This document shows positions 55,140-63,510 of a DNA stretch of 64,000 nt, one piece after another. Source of the stretch: Mitsuaria chitosanitabida ATCC BAA-476 = NBRC 102408 (lineage in GTDB: Bacteria; Pseudomonadota; Gammaproteobacteria; Burkholderiales; Burkholderiaceae_C); assembly GCF_001598255.1 (NCBI RefSeq), contig NZ_BCYP01000004.1:124001-188000 (forward strand). Reading direction: 5' to 3'. Each line of letters starts with the position of its first letter. The stretch's first letter is position 1. The translations under genes and the position numbers were made by a program. Under the pieces are notes generated by a model. That model worked only from the letters and a program-made list of their open reading frames with translations. It was not told the DNA's origin and made no database searches.

Positions 55140-55302
55140 GGACGGCAGTGTAGTCCGCGGGCCTTTCCAGGCCCCTTCGAGCGCCCCGGACGGGGCCCGG
55201 CGCGCCGAGGGCAAGGCGGGATGGAACCGGGGCGGGGGCCGAGGGACCGGGTGCTAAACTCCGCCGGTTTTTTTCCGTGTCGACGCTTGCAGATGAGGGC
55301 GC

Positions 55303-55425
55303 ATGCCCCCAGTTGAGCCGGATCGCGCGGACCCGCCCGTCGTCATCGGGGTGGTCGCCTGTCATCCCGGGCTCTCGCCCGGCGTCACGGCCAGGCCTGA
55401 CGGGGCCCTTCACAGAACTTCATAA
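55303..55425 (+). other. 40-codon open frame in the secA leader
   Basis: An ATG at 55303, preceded by GAGGG at 4-nt spacing, opens a frame of 40 codons whose TAA ends 6 nt before the secA ATG. The encoded peptide has a short hydrophobic stretch (PPVVIGVVAC) but no full signal peptide. About a quarter of its codons end in A or T, unlike neighbouring genes, which argues against an ordinary protein. A 6-pair hairpin (CCGGGC/GCCCGG, 55367-55382) lies inside it. A regulatory leader peptide for secA is possible but unproven. Confidence 0.3.
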
Positions 55426-55431
55426 AGCTGC

Positions 55432-58191
55432 ATGTTGCCCAAGCTTTTGACCCAGATTTTCGGCAGTCGCAATGAGCGCCTGCTCAAGACCTATCGCCAG
55501 GTCGTCCAGCGCATCAACGCGCTGGAACCGCAGTTCGAGGGCCTGAGCGACGAGCAGTTGCGCGCCAAGACCGAGGAGTTCAAGCAGCGCATCCAGAACG
55601 GCGAGACGGTGGACGACCTGCTCCCCGAGGCTTTCGCCGTCTGCCGCGAGGGCAGCAAGCGCATCCTGAAGATGCGCCACTTCGACGTGCAGCTGATCGG
55701 CGGCATGGTCCTGAACGCCGGCAAGATCGCTGAAATGCGCACCGGCGAGGGCAAGACGCTGATGGCCACGCTCCCGGTCTATCTGAACGCGCTGACCGGC
55801 AAGGGCGTCCACGTCGTGACGGTCAACGACTACCTGGCCCGTCGCGACGCGGAATGGATGGGCCGCCTGTACAAGTTCCTCGGGATGACCGTCGGCATCA
55901 ACCTGCCGAACATGCCGCGCGACGAGAAGCAGGCTGCCTACGCCGCCGACATCACCTACGGCACCAACAACGAATACGGCTTCGACCTGCTGCGCGACAA
56001 CATGGTCTACGAGGTCCGGGACCGCGTGCAGCGCGGTCAGGCCTACGCCATCGTCGACGAGGTGGACTCGATCCTGATCGACGAGGCCCGCACCCCGCTG
56101 ATCATCTCCGGCCAGGCCGAGGACCACACCCAGCTGTACGTCGCGATCAACGCGGTGTCGCCCCAGCTCAAGCGCCAGATCGGCGAGCTGGACCCGCGCA
56201 CCGGCGAGGGCGTGATCGAGCCGGGCGACTTCACCGTCGACGAGAAGTCGCATCAGATCTACCTGACCGAGGACGGCCACGAGAACGCCGAGCGTCTGCT
56301 GTCGCAGGCCGGCCTGCTGGCCGAGGGCGCGTCGCTGTACGACGCCGCCAACATCACGCTGATGCACCACCTGTACGCCTCGCTGCGGGCGCACCACGTG
56401 TATCACCGTGACCAGCACTACGTCGTCCAGAACGGCGAGGTGATCATCGTCGACGAGTTCACCGGCCGCCTGATGACGGGCCGCCGCTGGAGCGACGGTC
56501 TGCACCAGGCCGTCGAGGCCAAGGAAGGCGTGCAGATCCAGGCCGAGAACCAGACGCTCGCGTCGGTGACGTTCCAGAACTACTTCCGCCTCTACGGCAA
56601 GCTGTCCGGCATGACCGGCACGGCCGACACGGAGGCCTACGAATTCCAGGAGATCTACGGCCTCGAGACCGTGGTGATCCCCCCGAATCGTCCGACGGTC
56701 CGCAAGGACGAGCTGGACCTGGTCTACAAGACGACCAAGGAAAAGTACGACGCCGTCATCCAGGACATCCGCTCCTGCCACGAGCGCGGCCAGCCGGTGC
56801 TGGTGGGCACGACGTCCATCGAGAACTCCGAGCTGGTGGCGCAGCTGCTGACCCAGGCCAAGCTCCCGCACCAGGTGCTGAACGCCAAGCAGCACGCCCG
56901 CGAGGCCGACATCATTGCCCAGGCCGGCCGCCCGGGCGTGATCACCATCGCCACCAACATGGCGGGCCGCGGCACCGACATCGTGCTGGGCGGCAGCATC
57001 GAGAAGGACGTCGCGGCGATCGAGGCGGACGAGTCGCTCTCGCATGCGGACAAGGAAGCGCGCATCGCCGCGCTGAAGGCCGAATGGCTGCCGGTGCACG
57101 AGCAGGTCAAGGCCGCCGGCGGTCTGCGCGTGATCTCGACCGAGCGTCACGAGAGCCGCCGCATCGACAACCAGCTGCGCGGCCGTTCCGGCCGTCAGGG
57201 CGACCCGGGCTCCTCGCGCTTCTACCTGTCGCTGGACGACCAGCTGATGCGCATCTTCGCCGGCGACCGCGTGCGCGCGATCATGGACCGGCTCAAGATG
57301 CCCGAGGGCGAGGCCATCGAGGCCGGCATCGTGACGCGTTCGATCGAGAGCGCCCAGCGCAAGGTCGAGGCCCGCAACTTCGACATCCGCAAGCAGCTGC
57401 TCGAGTACGACGACGTGTCGAACGACCAGCGCAAGGTCATCTACCAGCAGCGCAACGAGATCCTCGAGGCGCAGGAGATGCTGGAGCAGATCGCCCACCT
57501 GCGCACCGGCACGCTGACGGACGTGGTCCGCGGCTTCGTCCCGGAAGAGTCGCTCGAGGAGCAGTGGGACCTGCCCGCGCTCGAGCGCGTGCTGCGCGAC
57601 GAGTGGAAGCTCGACATCGGCCTGGGCGAGATGCTCAAGAAGAGCGAGACCCTGACCGACGAGGACATCCTCGACGCTGTGCTCAAGGCCGGCGACGTCG
57701 CGTTCCAGGACAAGCTGGACCGCGTGGGTCTGGAGCAGTTCACCCCGTTCATGCGCATGGTCCTGCTGCAGAGCATCGACCAGCACTGGCGCGAGCACCT
57801 GGCCTCGCTGGACTACCTGCGCCAGGGCATCCACCTGCGCGGCTACGCCCAGAAGAACCCCAAGCAGGAATACAAGCGCGAGGCCTTCGAGCTGTTCTCG
57901 CAACTGCTGGACTCGGTGAAGCTGGAAGTGACCCGCGTGCTGCTGAACGTGCGCATCCAGTCGCAGGAGGAGGCCACCGCGGCCGCCGACGCGATCGAGC
58001 AGCGCGCCGAGAACGTCAGCAACGTGACCTACACGCATCCGAACGAGGACGGCTCGGTGTCGCAGGACGCGGCCCCGACGAATCCGGGCCAGCAGCCGAT
58101 CCCGCCCGAGTGGGGCCATGTCGGCCGCAACGATCCCTGCCCCTGCGGCAGCGGCAAGAAGTTCAAGGCCTGCCACGGCAAGCTGGCCTGA
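55432..58191 (+). CDS. secA: Preprotein translocase ATPase SecA
   Basis: A 919-residue motor protein that drives Sec-dependent export through SecYEG. Walker [11 protein letters not shown] is near residue 105. The DEAD-type Walker B ([17 protein letters not shown]) is near 208. The preprotein-crosslinking domain and HelicaseC motifs ([36 protein letters not shown]) follow in order. The C-terminal zinc-binding linker ends [20 protein letters not shown], used for SecB binding. Length and order match the family. A TAAACT hexamer at 55254-55259, about 170 nt upstream, is a possible -10. Confidence 0.98.
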   Translation: MLPKLLTQIFGSRNERLLKTYRQVVQRINALEPQFEGLSDEQLRAKTEEFKQRIQNGETVDDLLPEAFAVCREGSKRILKMRHFDVQLIGGMVLNAGKIAEMRTGEGKTLMATLPVYLNALTGKGVHVVTVNDYLARRDAEWMGRLYKFLGMTVGINLPNMPRDEKQAAYAADITYGTNNEYGFDLLRDNMVYEVRDRVQRGQAYAIVDEVDSILIDEARTPLIISGQAEDHTQLYVAINAVSPQLKRQIGELDPRTGEGVIEPGDFTVDEKSHQIYLTEDGHENAERLLSQAGLLAEGASLYDAANITLMHHLYASLRAHHVYHRDQHYVVQNGEVIIVDEFTGRLMTGRRWSDGLHQAVEAKEGVQIQAENQTLASVTFQNYFRLYGKLSGMTGTADTEAYEFQEIYGLETVVIPPNRPTVRKDELDLVYKTTKEKYDAVIQDIRSCHERGQPVLVGTTSIENSELVAQLLTQAKLPHQVLNAKQHAREADIIAQAGRPGVITIATNMAGRGTDIVLGGSIEKDVAAIEADESLSHADKEARIAALKAEWLPVHEQVKAAGGLRVISTERHESRRIDNQLRGRSGRQGDPGSSRFYLSLDDQLMRIFAGDRVRAIMDRLKMPEGEAIEAGIVTRSIESAQRKVEARNFDIRKQLLEYDDVSNDQRKVIYQQRNEILEAQEMLEQIAHLRTGTLTDVVRGFVPEESLEEQWDLPALERVLRDEWKLDIGLGEMLKKSETLTDEDILDAVLKAGDVAFQDKLDRVGLEQFTPFMRMVLLQSIDQHWREHLASLDYLRQGIHLRGYAQKNPKQEYKREAFELFSQLLDSVKLEVTRVLLNVRIQSQEEATAAADAIEQRAENVSNVTYTHPNEDGSVSQDAAPTNPGQQPIPPEWGHVGRNDPCPCGSGKKFKACHGKLA

Positions 58192-58514
58192 TCGGCCGCT
58201 TCGATCGCCGCCGAGGCGATCCCGGACCCACGGCGCCCACGGGCGCCGTGTCTCATTCCAGGGCCACCCGCGGACCGTCCTCACCCGGCGGCAAGCCGTC
58301 GGCGCCCGGCTGATTCGCGCGGCGACATGGGCGCATGTCGCCCGAAGCGCCGGCAATTCCTGTCGAGACGGCTGTCTCGCCGTGAGCAATGTCACGCCAC
58401 TCGCACGGTTGACCCTTTCTCCCCCCGCAGCGCGGGGGACCGTCCTCGGCGCCCCATCGATACAGTGCGACGCAACACCCGACCCCCGGGTCGCAGACCT
58501 TTCACGAGATCGCC
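58192..58514. other. Intergenic region between secA and the PEP-CTERM pair
   Basis: This 323-nt stretch has no supported gene. It contains three inverted repeats: ACGGCGCCC/GGGCGCCGT (58230-58249), GGCGACAT-N6-ATGTCGCC (58321-58342) and CGAGAC-GGCT-GTCTCG (58364-58379). No T-run follows any of them. The first could end secA transcription. The others lie where a regulator of the following gene might bind. Unlike the PEP-CTERM gene at 42494, no sigma-54 motif was found here. Confidence 0.6.
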
Positions 58515-59081
58515 ATGAACCTCTTCGCCCGCCTCACTCTCGCCGCCGCGCTGGCTGCCGGCGCCGTTGCCGCGCAGGCCTCGGTCGTGACCGCGGAGCA
58601 GACCGTGGCGCTGCAGTCGGGCACGAACGCCAACACGCTGACGGCCGGTTTCTCGACCGTGCACACCGTGGCCGGCGAGTTCGTCGACACCTTCACCTTC
58701 ACCGGCTGGAACTTCCAGTCCTGGGTCAACGGCAGCCTGACCACCATCGGCTCGACCGCGATGCTGGACATCGACTTCGTGACCGCGACGCTGAACGGCG
58801 TCAGCTACAAGTTCAGCGTCACGCCGATGGGCCGCAACCCCGACGGCATCGAGCAGGGCAATCTGGCCAATTTCGCGACCAACGGCCCGCTGGTGCTGAC
58901 CGTGCACGGCTACGCCGGCAGCGGTCTGGCCGCCGGCACCGCGATCAACGCCAGCTACTCGGGCACCGTCAACGTGACCAAGATCCCCGAGCCCGCCTCG
59001 ATGGCGCTGGCCGGTCTGGGCCTGCTGGGCGTGATCGGCGTCCGCCGCAAGGCCGCCAAGGCCGCCGCCGTCAAGGCCTGA
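58515..59081 (+). CDS. FxDxF-type PEP-CTERM protein
   Basis: A 188-residue exported protein. A signal peptide of about 22 residues ends AAQA-S. The FxDxF motif (EFVDTFTF) that defines this PEP-CTERM subgroup is near residue 56. The mature domain is a small predicted beta protein (MLDIDFVTATLNGVSYKFSV). The C-terminal sorting signal is IPEPASMALAGLGLLGVIGVRR, followed by a long Lys/Ala tail (AAKAAAVKA). Exosortase processing and a role in exopolysaccharide or biofilm matrix are inferred from the family. It is followed after 38 nt by a related gene. Confidence 0.86.
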   Translation: MNLFARLTLAAALAAGAVAAQASVVTAEQTVALQSGTNANTLTAGFSTVHTVAGEFVDTFTFTGWNFQSWVNGSLTTIGSTAMLDIDFVTATLNGVSYKFSVTPMGRNPDGIEQGNLANFATNGPLVLTVHGYAGSGLAAGTAINASYSGTVNVTKIPEPASMALAGLGLLGVIGVRRKAAKAAAVKA

Positions 59082-59119
59082 CCCCCGCGCATCCAGAACA
59101 CGCCTCCGAGGACGCCTCC

Positions 59120-59671
59120 ATGTCGCTGACTTCCCGCTTCGCTCCCGCCATCGCCGCCGTCGCGCTGGCGCTGGCCGCCACGACCGCCGGTGCCGCCTCG
59201 CAGAACCAGTCGCAGAACCTGACCCTGGTCGGCAGCCCGTCCACCGGCTACACCGCGGCCACCTCGAACACCCACCTGGAAGCCGGCAGCTTCGAGGACA
59301 GCTTCCACTTCAAGGCGAGCAGCGCCTCGCTGTTCGAGTTCTCGCTGGTGACCATGGGCGCCAGCGCCGACCAGCAGATCACCTTCAGCAGCGTCTGGCT
59401 CAACGGCACGCAGCTGTCGCTGACGGCCGTCCCGGGCAGCACCGGCGTGACCTACGGCAACCTGTCGACGCCGCTGTCGGGCGACCTGGTGCTGACCGTC
59501 AAGGGCTACGCGGGCGGCACGCTGGGCGCGGGCAGCCCGGTCGCGGCGACCTACTCCAGCACCTTCAACCTGGCGCCGGCCGTGCCCGAACCCCAGAGCT
59601 ACGCGCTGTTCATCGCCGGCCTGGGCCTGATGGCGCTCATGCTCAACCGGCGCCGCAAGCAGAACACCTGA
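59120..59671 (+). CDS. FxDxF-type PEP-CTERM protein (paralogue)
   Basis: A 183-residue exported protein with a signal peptide of about 25 residues (ending AGAAS). The FxDxF motif is SFEDSFHF near residue 58. The C-terminus reads [21 protein letters not shown], then NRRRKQNT. It shares layout and a [15 protein letters not shown] / VLTVHGYAGSGLAAG segment with the gene just upstream, so the two are a diverged tandem duplication. Sequence identity elsewhere is low. The ribosome-binding site is GAGGACG. Confidence 0.86.
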   Translation: MSLTSRFAPAIAAVALALAATTAGAASQNQSQNLTLVGSPSTGYTAATSNTHLEAGSFEDSFHFKASSASLFEFSLVTMGASADQQITFSSVWLNGTQLSLTAVPGSTGVTYGNLSTPLSGDLVLTVKGYAGGTLGAGSPVAATYSSTFNLAPAVPEPQSYALFIAGLGLMALMLNRRRKQNT

Positions 59672-59703
59672 CCCGGCCGCCGCCGACCGCGGCGATCCCC
59701 GTT

Positions 59704-59735
59704 CGACGCCCCGCCTCGCCGGGGCGTCGTCGTTT
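59704..59735 (+). terminator. Terminator after the PEP-CTERM pair
   Basis: CGACGCCCC pairs with GGGGCGTCG across an 8-nt loop, followed by TCGTTT. The stem is strong and the T content downstream is modest. It lies 33 nt after the second PEP-CTERM stop codon. Confidence 0.7.
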
Positions 59736-59811
59736 CCGCGCGCCGGCCTGCCGCCGCTGTTTCCACGTGGCGGTGCGGGACATGAGGGCGCGGACGCGCC
59801 GGGGGCGCTCC

Positions 59812-59817
59812 TACAAT
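59812..59817 (+). promoter_or_regulatory. Candidate -10 element of argJ
   Basis: TACAAT lies 41 nt before the argJ ATG, so transcription would begin about 35 nt upstream of it. No good -35 was found at the expected distance. The same TACAAT hexamer occurs about 90 nt before argB, another arginine gene in this window. Confidence 0.45.
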
Positions 59818-59858
59818 CGCGCGTCCATTTTTCAACGTCCTCAACGCCCCCGACCGCC

Positions 59859-61088
59859 ATGCCCGTCAACCTGACCGCCCCCGACCCGCAATCCCTGCTG
59901 CCCGTGCCCGGCGTGCGCCTGGGCATCACGATGGCTGGCGTGCGCAAGGCCAACCGCCGCGACCTGACCGTCATCGCGCTGGACGAGGGCGCGAGCGTGG
60001 CCGGCGTGTTCACCGCCAACCGCTTCTGCGCCGCGCCCGTGCAGGTCTGTCGCGAGCACCTGGCCGCGGGCGCCGCGATCCGCGCGATCGTCATCAACAC
60101 CGGCAACGCCAACGCCGGCACCGGTGCCGACGGCCTGGCCCGCGCGCGCCAGACCTGCGACGCGCTGGCCAAGGAACTGGGCATCGCGCCGCAACAGGTG
60201 CTGCCGTTCTCGACCGGCGTGATCATGGAGACGCTGCCGGTGGACCGCATCGTCGCCGGCCTGCCGGCCGCGATCGCCGCGTTGAAGGCCGACCACTGGG
60301 CCGAGGCCGCCGCCGGCATCATGACCACGGACACGCTGCCCAAGGCCTGCTCGAAGCAAGTCACGATCGGCGGCAAGACGGTGACCATCTCCGGCATCTC
60401 CAAGGGCGCCGGCATGATCCGTCCCAACATGGCCACCATGCTGGGCTACGTCGCCACCGACGCCGTCATTGCGCCCGAGCTGCTGCAGCCGCTGGTCAAG
60501 GACGCCGCGGACCAGTCCTTCAATCGCATCACCATCGACGGCGACACCTCGACCAACGATTCCTTCGTCCTGATCGCCACGCACCAGGCCGGTCATGAGC
60601 GCATCACCTCGCTGACCAGCGCCGAAGGCCGCGCGCTGCGCGACGCGGTGGTGGACGTGTCGCGCCAGCTGGCGCAGGCCATCGTGCGCGACGGCGAGGG
60701 TGCGACCAAGTTCATCTCGGTGGTGGTGCAGGGCGGCAAGGACGAGGACGAGTGCCGCAAGGCGGCTTACGTGATCGCACACTCCCCGCTGGTCAAGACC
60801 GCCTTCTTCGCCAGCGACCCCAACCTGGGCCGCATCCTGGCCGCGGTCGGCTATGCCGGCATCGCCGACCTGGACCAGAGCCTGATCGACCTGTACCTGG
60901 ACGACGTGCACGTCGTGACGCAAGGCGGCCGCCGCCCCGAGTACAAGGAAGAGGACGGCCAGCGCGTGATGAAGCAGAGCGAGATCACGGTGCGCGTGGG
61001 CCTGAACCGCGGCGCGGCCGAGACCACGGTCTGGACCTGCGACTTCAGCCACGAGTACGTGACGATCAACGCCGACTACCGGTCCTGA
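59859..61088 (+). CDS. argJ: Bifunctional glutamate N-acetyltransferase / amino-acid acetyltransferase
   Basis: A 409-residue enzyme that transfers acetyl from N-acetylornithine to glutamate and, in bifunctional forms, uses acetyl-CoA for the first step of arginine synthesis. It self-cleaves at the Ala-Thr bond in [10 protein letters not shown], making Thr193 the N-terminal nucleophile of the beta chain. Other motifs are [26 protein letters not shown] and [11 protein letters not shown]. The C-terminus ends [13 protein letters not shown], matching the family. It works with ArgB encoded at 23.3 kb. Confidence 0.97.
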   Translation: MPVNLTAPDPQSLLPVPGVRLGITMAGVRKANRRDLTVIALDEGASVAGVFTANRFCAAPVQVCREHLAAGAAIRAIVINTGNANAGTGADGLARARQTCDALAKELGIAPQQVLPFSTGVIMETLPVDRIVAGLPAAIAALKADHWAEAAAGIMTTDTLPKACSKQVTIGGKTVTISGISKGAGMIRPNMATMLGYVATDAVIAPELLQPLVKDAADQSFNRITIDGDTSTNDSFVLIATHQAGHERITSLTSAEGRALRDAVVDVSRQLAQAIVRDGEGATKFISVVVQGGKDEDECRKAAYVIAHSPLVKTAFFASDPNLGRILAAVGYAGIADLDQSLIDLYLDDVHVVTQGGRRPEYKEEDGQRVMKQSEITVRVGLNRGAAETTVWTCDFSHEYVTINADYRS

Positions 61089-61093
61089 TCGAT

Positions 61094-61111
61094 CCCGGGG
61101 CACTCCCCGGG
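61094..61111. terminator. Hairpin between convergent argJ and SPOR-protein genes
   Basis: CCCGGGG-CACT-CCCCGGG forms a perfect 7-bp stem in the 28-nt gap between converging stop codons. There is no T-run, so it may serve as a compact two-way terminator. Confidence 0.5.
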
Positions 61112-61116
61112 CGCGC

Positions 61117-62619
61117 TCAGAAGTCGACCGCCCGGGCCCGCATCCCGCGGGCCAGCAGGGTGGCGTTGATGAGCTGCGCTTCCTCGCGCGTGGCAAAGGG
61201 CCAGACGGCGGCGCGCCAGCCTTCCTTGGTCTGGAACACGTCGGCGTTCGCCGGTCCGGTGCCGCCCATGGTCGCCGCGATCATCTCGCGCATGCGAGCG
61301 AGCTGAGCTTCCGCGTCGGCCTTGCTCTTCACCGGCAGGCCGACCAGGGCCACCGGCTTGCCGCCCGGCACCATGCCGCGCTTCATCAGGCTGGTCAGCC
61401 CCGCGTCGTCGACGGCCAGGCGCTTCTCGGCCTCCGTCGCCGGCGCGGAAGCGCCCGGCTTGGCGGCGTCGGCGGCCTTGTCCTTGGACGCCTTCGCGTC
61501 CTTGTCGTCCTTCGGCGACTTCTCGTCCTTCGCCGCGGTCTTGTCCTTGACCGCGTCCTTGCCTCCGCCCGCGGGGGTGTTGGCAGCGGCCTGCTCACGT
61601 TCTCGCTGGGCGCGTTCGACGCCGCTGTGCAGCGTCGGGCGGATGCCCGGAATCAGGCCGCCGGCCATGGGTGACGACGCGGCCGCGGGCGCGCCCGAGG
61701 CCGCCGAGGCCGGGGCCTCGGGCGCGCTCGCGCCGGAAGCGGCCTCGGACGCCGCCTCCGCGGCGGAAGCCGCCGACGCCGCCTGCGCCGCGGCCGCGCT
61801 CGCGGCGGCGGCTTCTGCCGCCGAGGCCGCGGATGCCGCCTGGGCCGCCGCGGCCGCGGAAGCGGCCGATGCCGCCTCGGCCGCGGCCATCGCGGCCTTC
61901 TCCTTCGCCGACGGGCCGGACGGCCAGGCCGCCCAGATCGCCACGATCAGCAGCAAGGCCGCCACGCCGCCGACGATGCCCAGTCGCATCGGATCCAGCG
62001 CGCGCCGGCCCAGCACCTGGTCGCGCCGTCCCACCAGCACGCGGCGTCGGGCCGGGCCGATGTCGAAGGCGGCGCTCAGCAGCACCAATTCCATCGGCCA
62101 TGCACCAGGCTGGTTCGCCTCGCCGGCCAGCGCCTGGTCGTCGATCTCGACGCGGCGCAGCGGCAGCTCGTCGGGCGCGCTGGTGAAGCCGTTGTCCAGG
62201 GCCAGCACGGCCACGTCGGCCGTCTTCAGTCCGGGGATGAATTCCTCCCGCCAGGCGGGGCGGGGACCGGTGGCGGGCGCCGCGCGGCGCTGCCAGGGCC
62301 AGCGCCGCCCGGGCTTGGCGGGCGCGGCGTCGCCGGCCGCCTCGGCCGTGGCGGGCGCTTCCAGGCTGGGCTCCTTGGGGAGCGCCTGCGCCATGAAGGG
62401 GAGGGCGACCGCACCGACGGTGTGCACATCCTTGATGCCCAGCCGGCGCGCCAGCGGATGCTTGTTGTGCCAATTGACCAGCAGCCAGGCCACGACATCC
62501 GGGGACGGGCCCTCCCACGGCGCCGACGGCGTCGCGGGCGCGGCCACGGGCGCCGCGGGCTCCGGAGGGGGCGGTGCGGCGTTCAGGTCGTCGTCGGGCG
62601 AGGCAGGGGTATCGTCCAT
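61117..62619 (-). CDS. Alanine-rich membrane protein with C-terminal SPOR domain
   Basis: A protein of about 500 residues. The N-terminal cytoplasmic part (about 45-210) includes SPDVVAWLLVNWHNKHPLARRLG and a beta-rich region with LKTADVAVLALDNGF. One membrane helix follows (GIVGGVAALLLIVAIWAAW, near 215). It then has a strikingly repetitive Ala/Ser/Glu segment of about 75 residues (AASAASAAEAA units), a Lys/Asp-rich stretch (KDEKSPKDDKDAKASKDKA) and a C-terminal SPOR domain from about 405 (PVALVGLPVKSKADAEAQLARM). SPOR domains bind denuded peptidoglycan at division sites. An upstream Met (62631) is an alternative start. Confidence 0.78.
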   Translation of the reverse strand: MDDTPASPDDDLNAAPPPPEPAAPVAAPATPSAPWEGPSPDVVAWLLVNWHNKHPLARRLGIKDVHTVGAVALPFMAQALPKEPSLEAPATAEAAGDAAPAKPGRRWPWQRRAAPATGPRPAWREEFIPGLKTADVAVLALDNGFTSAPDELPLRRVEIDDQALAGEANQPGAWPMELVLLSAAFDIGPARRRVLVGRRDQVLGRRALDPMRLGIVGGVAALLLIVAIWAAWPSGPSAKEKAAMAAAEAASAASAAAAAQAASAASAAEAAAASAAAAQAASAASAAEAASEAASGASAPEAPASAASGAPAAASSPMAGGLIPGIRPTLHSGVERAQREREQAAANTPAGGGKDAVKDKTAAKDEKSPKDDKDAKASKDKAADAAKPGASAPATEAEKRLAVDDAGLTSLMKRGMVPGGKPVALVGLPVKSKADAEAQLARMREMIAATMGGTGPANADVFQTKEGWRAAVWPFATREEAQLINATLLARGMRARAVDF

Positions 62620-62732
62620 GGCGCCGGCCATTGTGCGTCAGGCCTTGCCCGCCGATCCGCCGACGATCCGGGGGATTGCGGCGGAGTTCCGGGCTTGGCA
62701 CGCTGGCCGGGCCAAGCAGGCATGGGACTTGT

Positions 62733-63491
62733 ATGGGGATGCGCATGCCGATGCCGCCGCTCGACGCTCCGATCACGCCGCCCCCGAGCCGGGGCCGGTC
62801 GCCCGCCCGCCTGCTGGTCGTCCAGACCCTGGCGGTGCAGCCGCTGGCCGCGGTGCTCGAGGAGAGCGGCTACGAGCTGCTGCGCGCCGCGGACGCCATC
62901 GCCGCGATCGACGGCCTGCACGCGGGTCCGGCCCTGGTGGTGATGGACATGGAGCTGCCCGAGCTGCCCGGCGACGGCCCGATCGAGCTGCTGCGCCGCC
63001 TGGCCGTCGGACCGGCGCCGGTGCTGACGCTGAGCCGTCTGCGCGACGCCCACCGGCTGGACGCGCTGCGGGCGGCCGGCGCCGCGGACGGTCTGGTCAA
63101 GCCGGTGCGCATGAGCGACCTGCTGCAGCGCATCGAGCGCCTGCTCAAGCCCACGCAGGCCGCCGATCCGGTCGCGCCGCGGCGACCCGTGGCCAGCATG
63201 GCGGTGCGCGAGCGCGACGGCCATTGCGCCTGGCAGACGCCGCAGTCGCGCGCCCTGATGGCCGCCTATTTCCCGCCGCCCTGGGCCGACCACGCCCGCC
63301 TGCCGCCCGAGGTGATGGCCTGGGTGCATCGCGAGGCGCTGCGGCGACGGGCGGGCGCGCCACCCGCCTCGCTGACCATCCGCCCACCGTCCGGGGGGCC
63401 GCCGCAGCCGCTCAGCTTCACGCTGATGGAGGCGGATGCCACGGTGATCGGCGAAGGGCATTGGCTGCTGGTGCTCGACGGCCCGGGCTGA
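62733..63491 (+). CDS. Degenerate response-regulator receiver protein
   Basis: A 252-residue protein whose residues 25-140 fold like a receiver domain: RLLVVQTLAVQPLAAVLEES, VMDMELPELPGDG and GLVKPVRMSDLLQRI. The phospho-acceptor-position Asp and the conserved Lys-Pro are present, but the acidic pair expected after the first strand is replaced (VVQTL instead of VVDDx). Phosphorylation may therefore not occur normally. The C-terminal 100 residues (ARLPPEVMAWVHREALRRR, LSFTLMEADATVIG) have no DNA-binding domain I recognise. Several adjacent Met codons make the start uncertain. It is divergent from the SPOR gene. Confidence 0.72.
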   Translation: MGMRMPMPPLDAPITPPPSRGRSPARLLVVQTLAVQPLAAVLEESGYELLRAADAIAAIDGLHAGPALVVMDMELPELPGDGPIELLRRLAVGPAPVLTLSRLRDAHRLDALRAAGAADGLVKPVRMSDLLQRIERLLKPTQAADPVAPRRPVASMAVRERDGHCAWQTPQSRALMAAYFPPPWADHARLPPEVMAWVHREALRRRAGAPPASLTIRPPSGGPPQPLSFTLMEADATVIGEGHWLLVLDGPG

Positions 63492-63510
63492 ACAGGGACA
63501 ATCCGGTCCC

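Noticed and set aside
55420-58395. 991-codon open frame opposite secA
   Set aside because: It is a mirror of the secA codons, rich in Val, Leu, Arg and His, with no recognisable protein.
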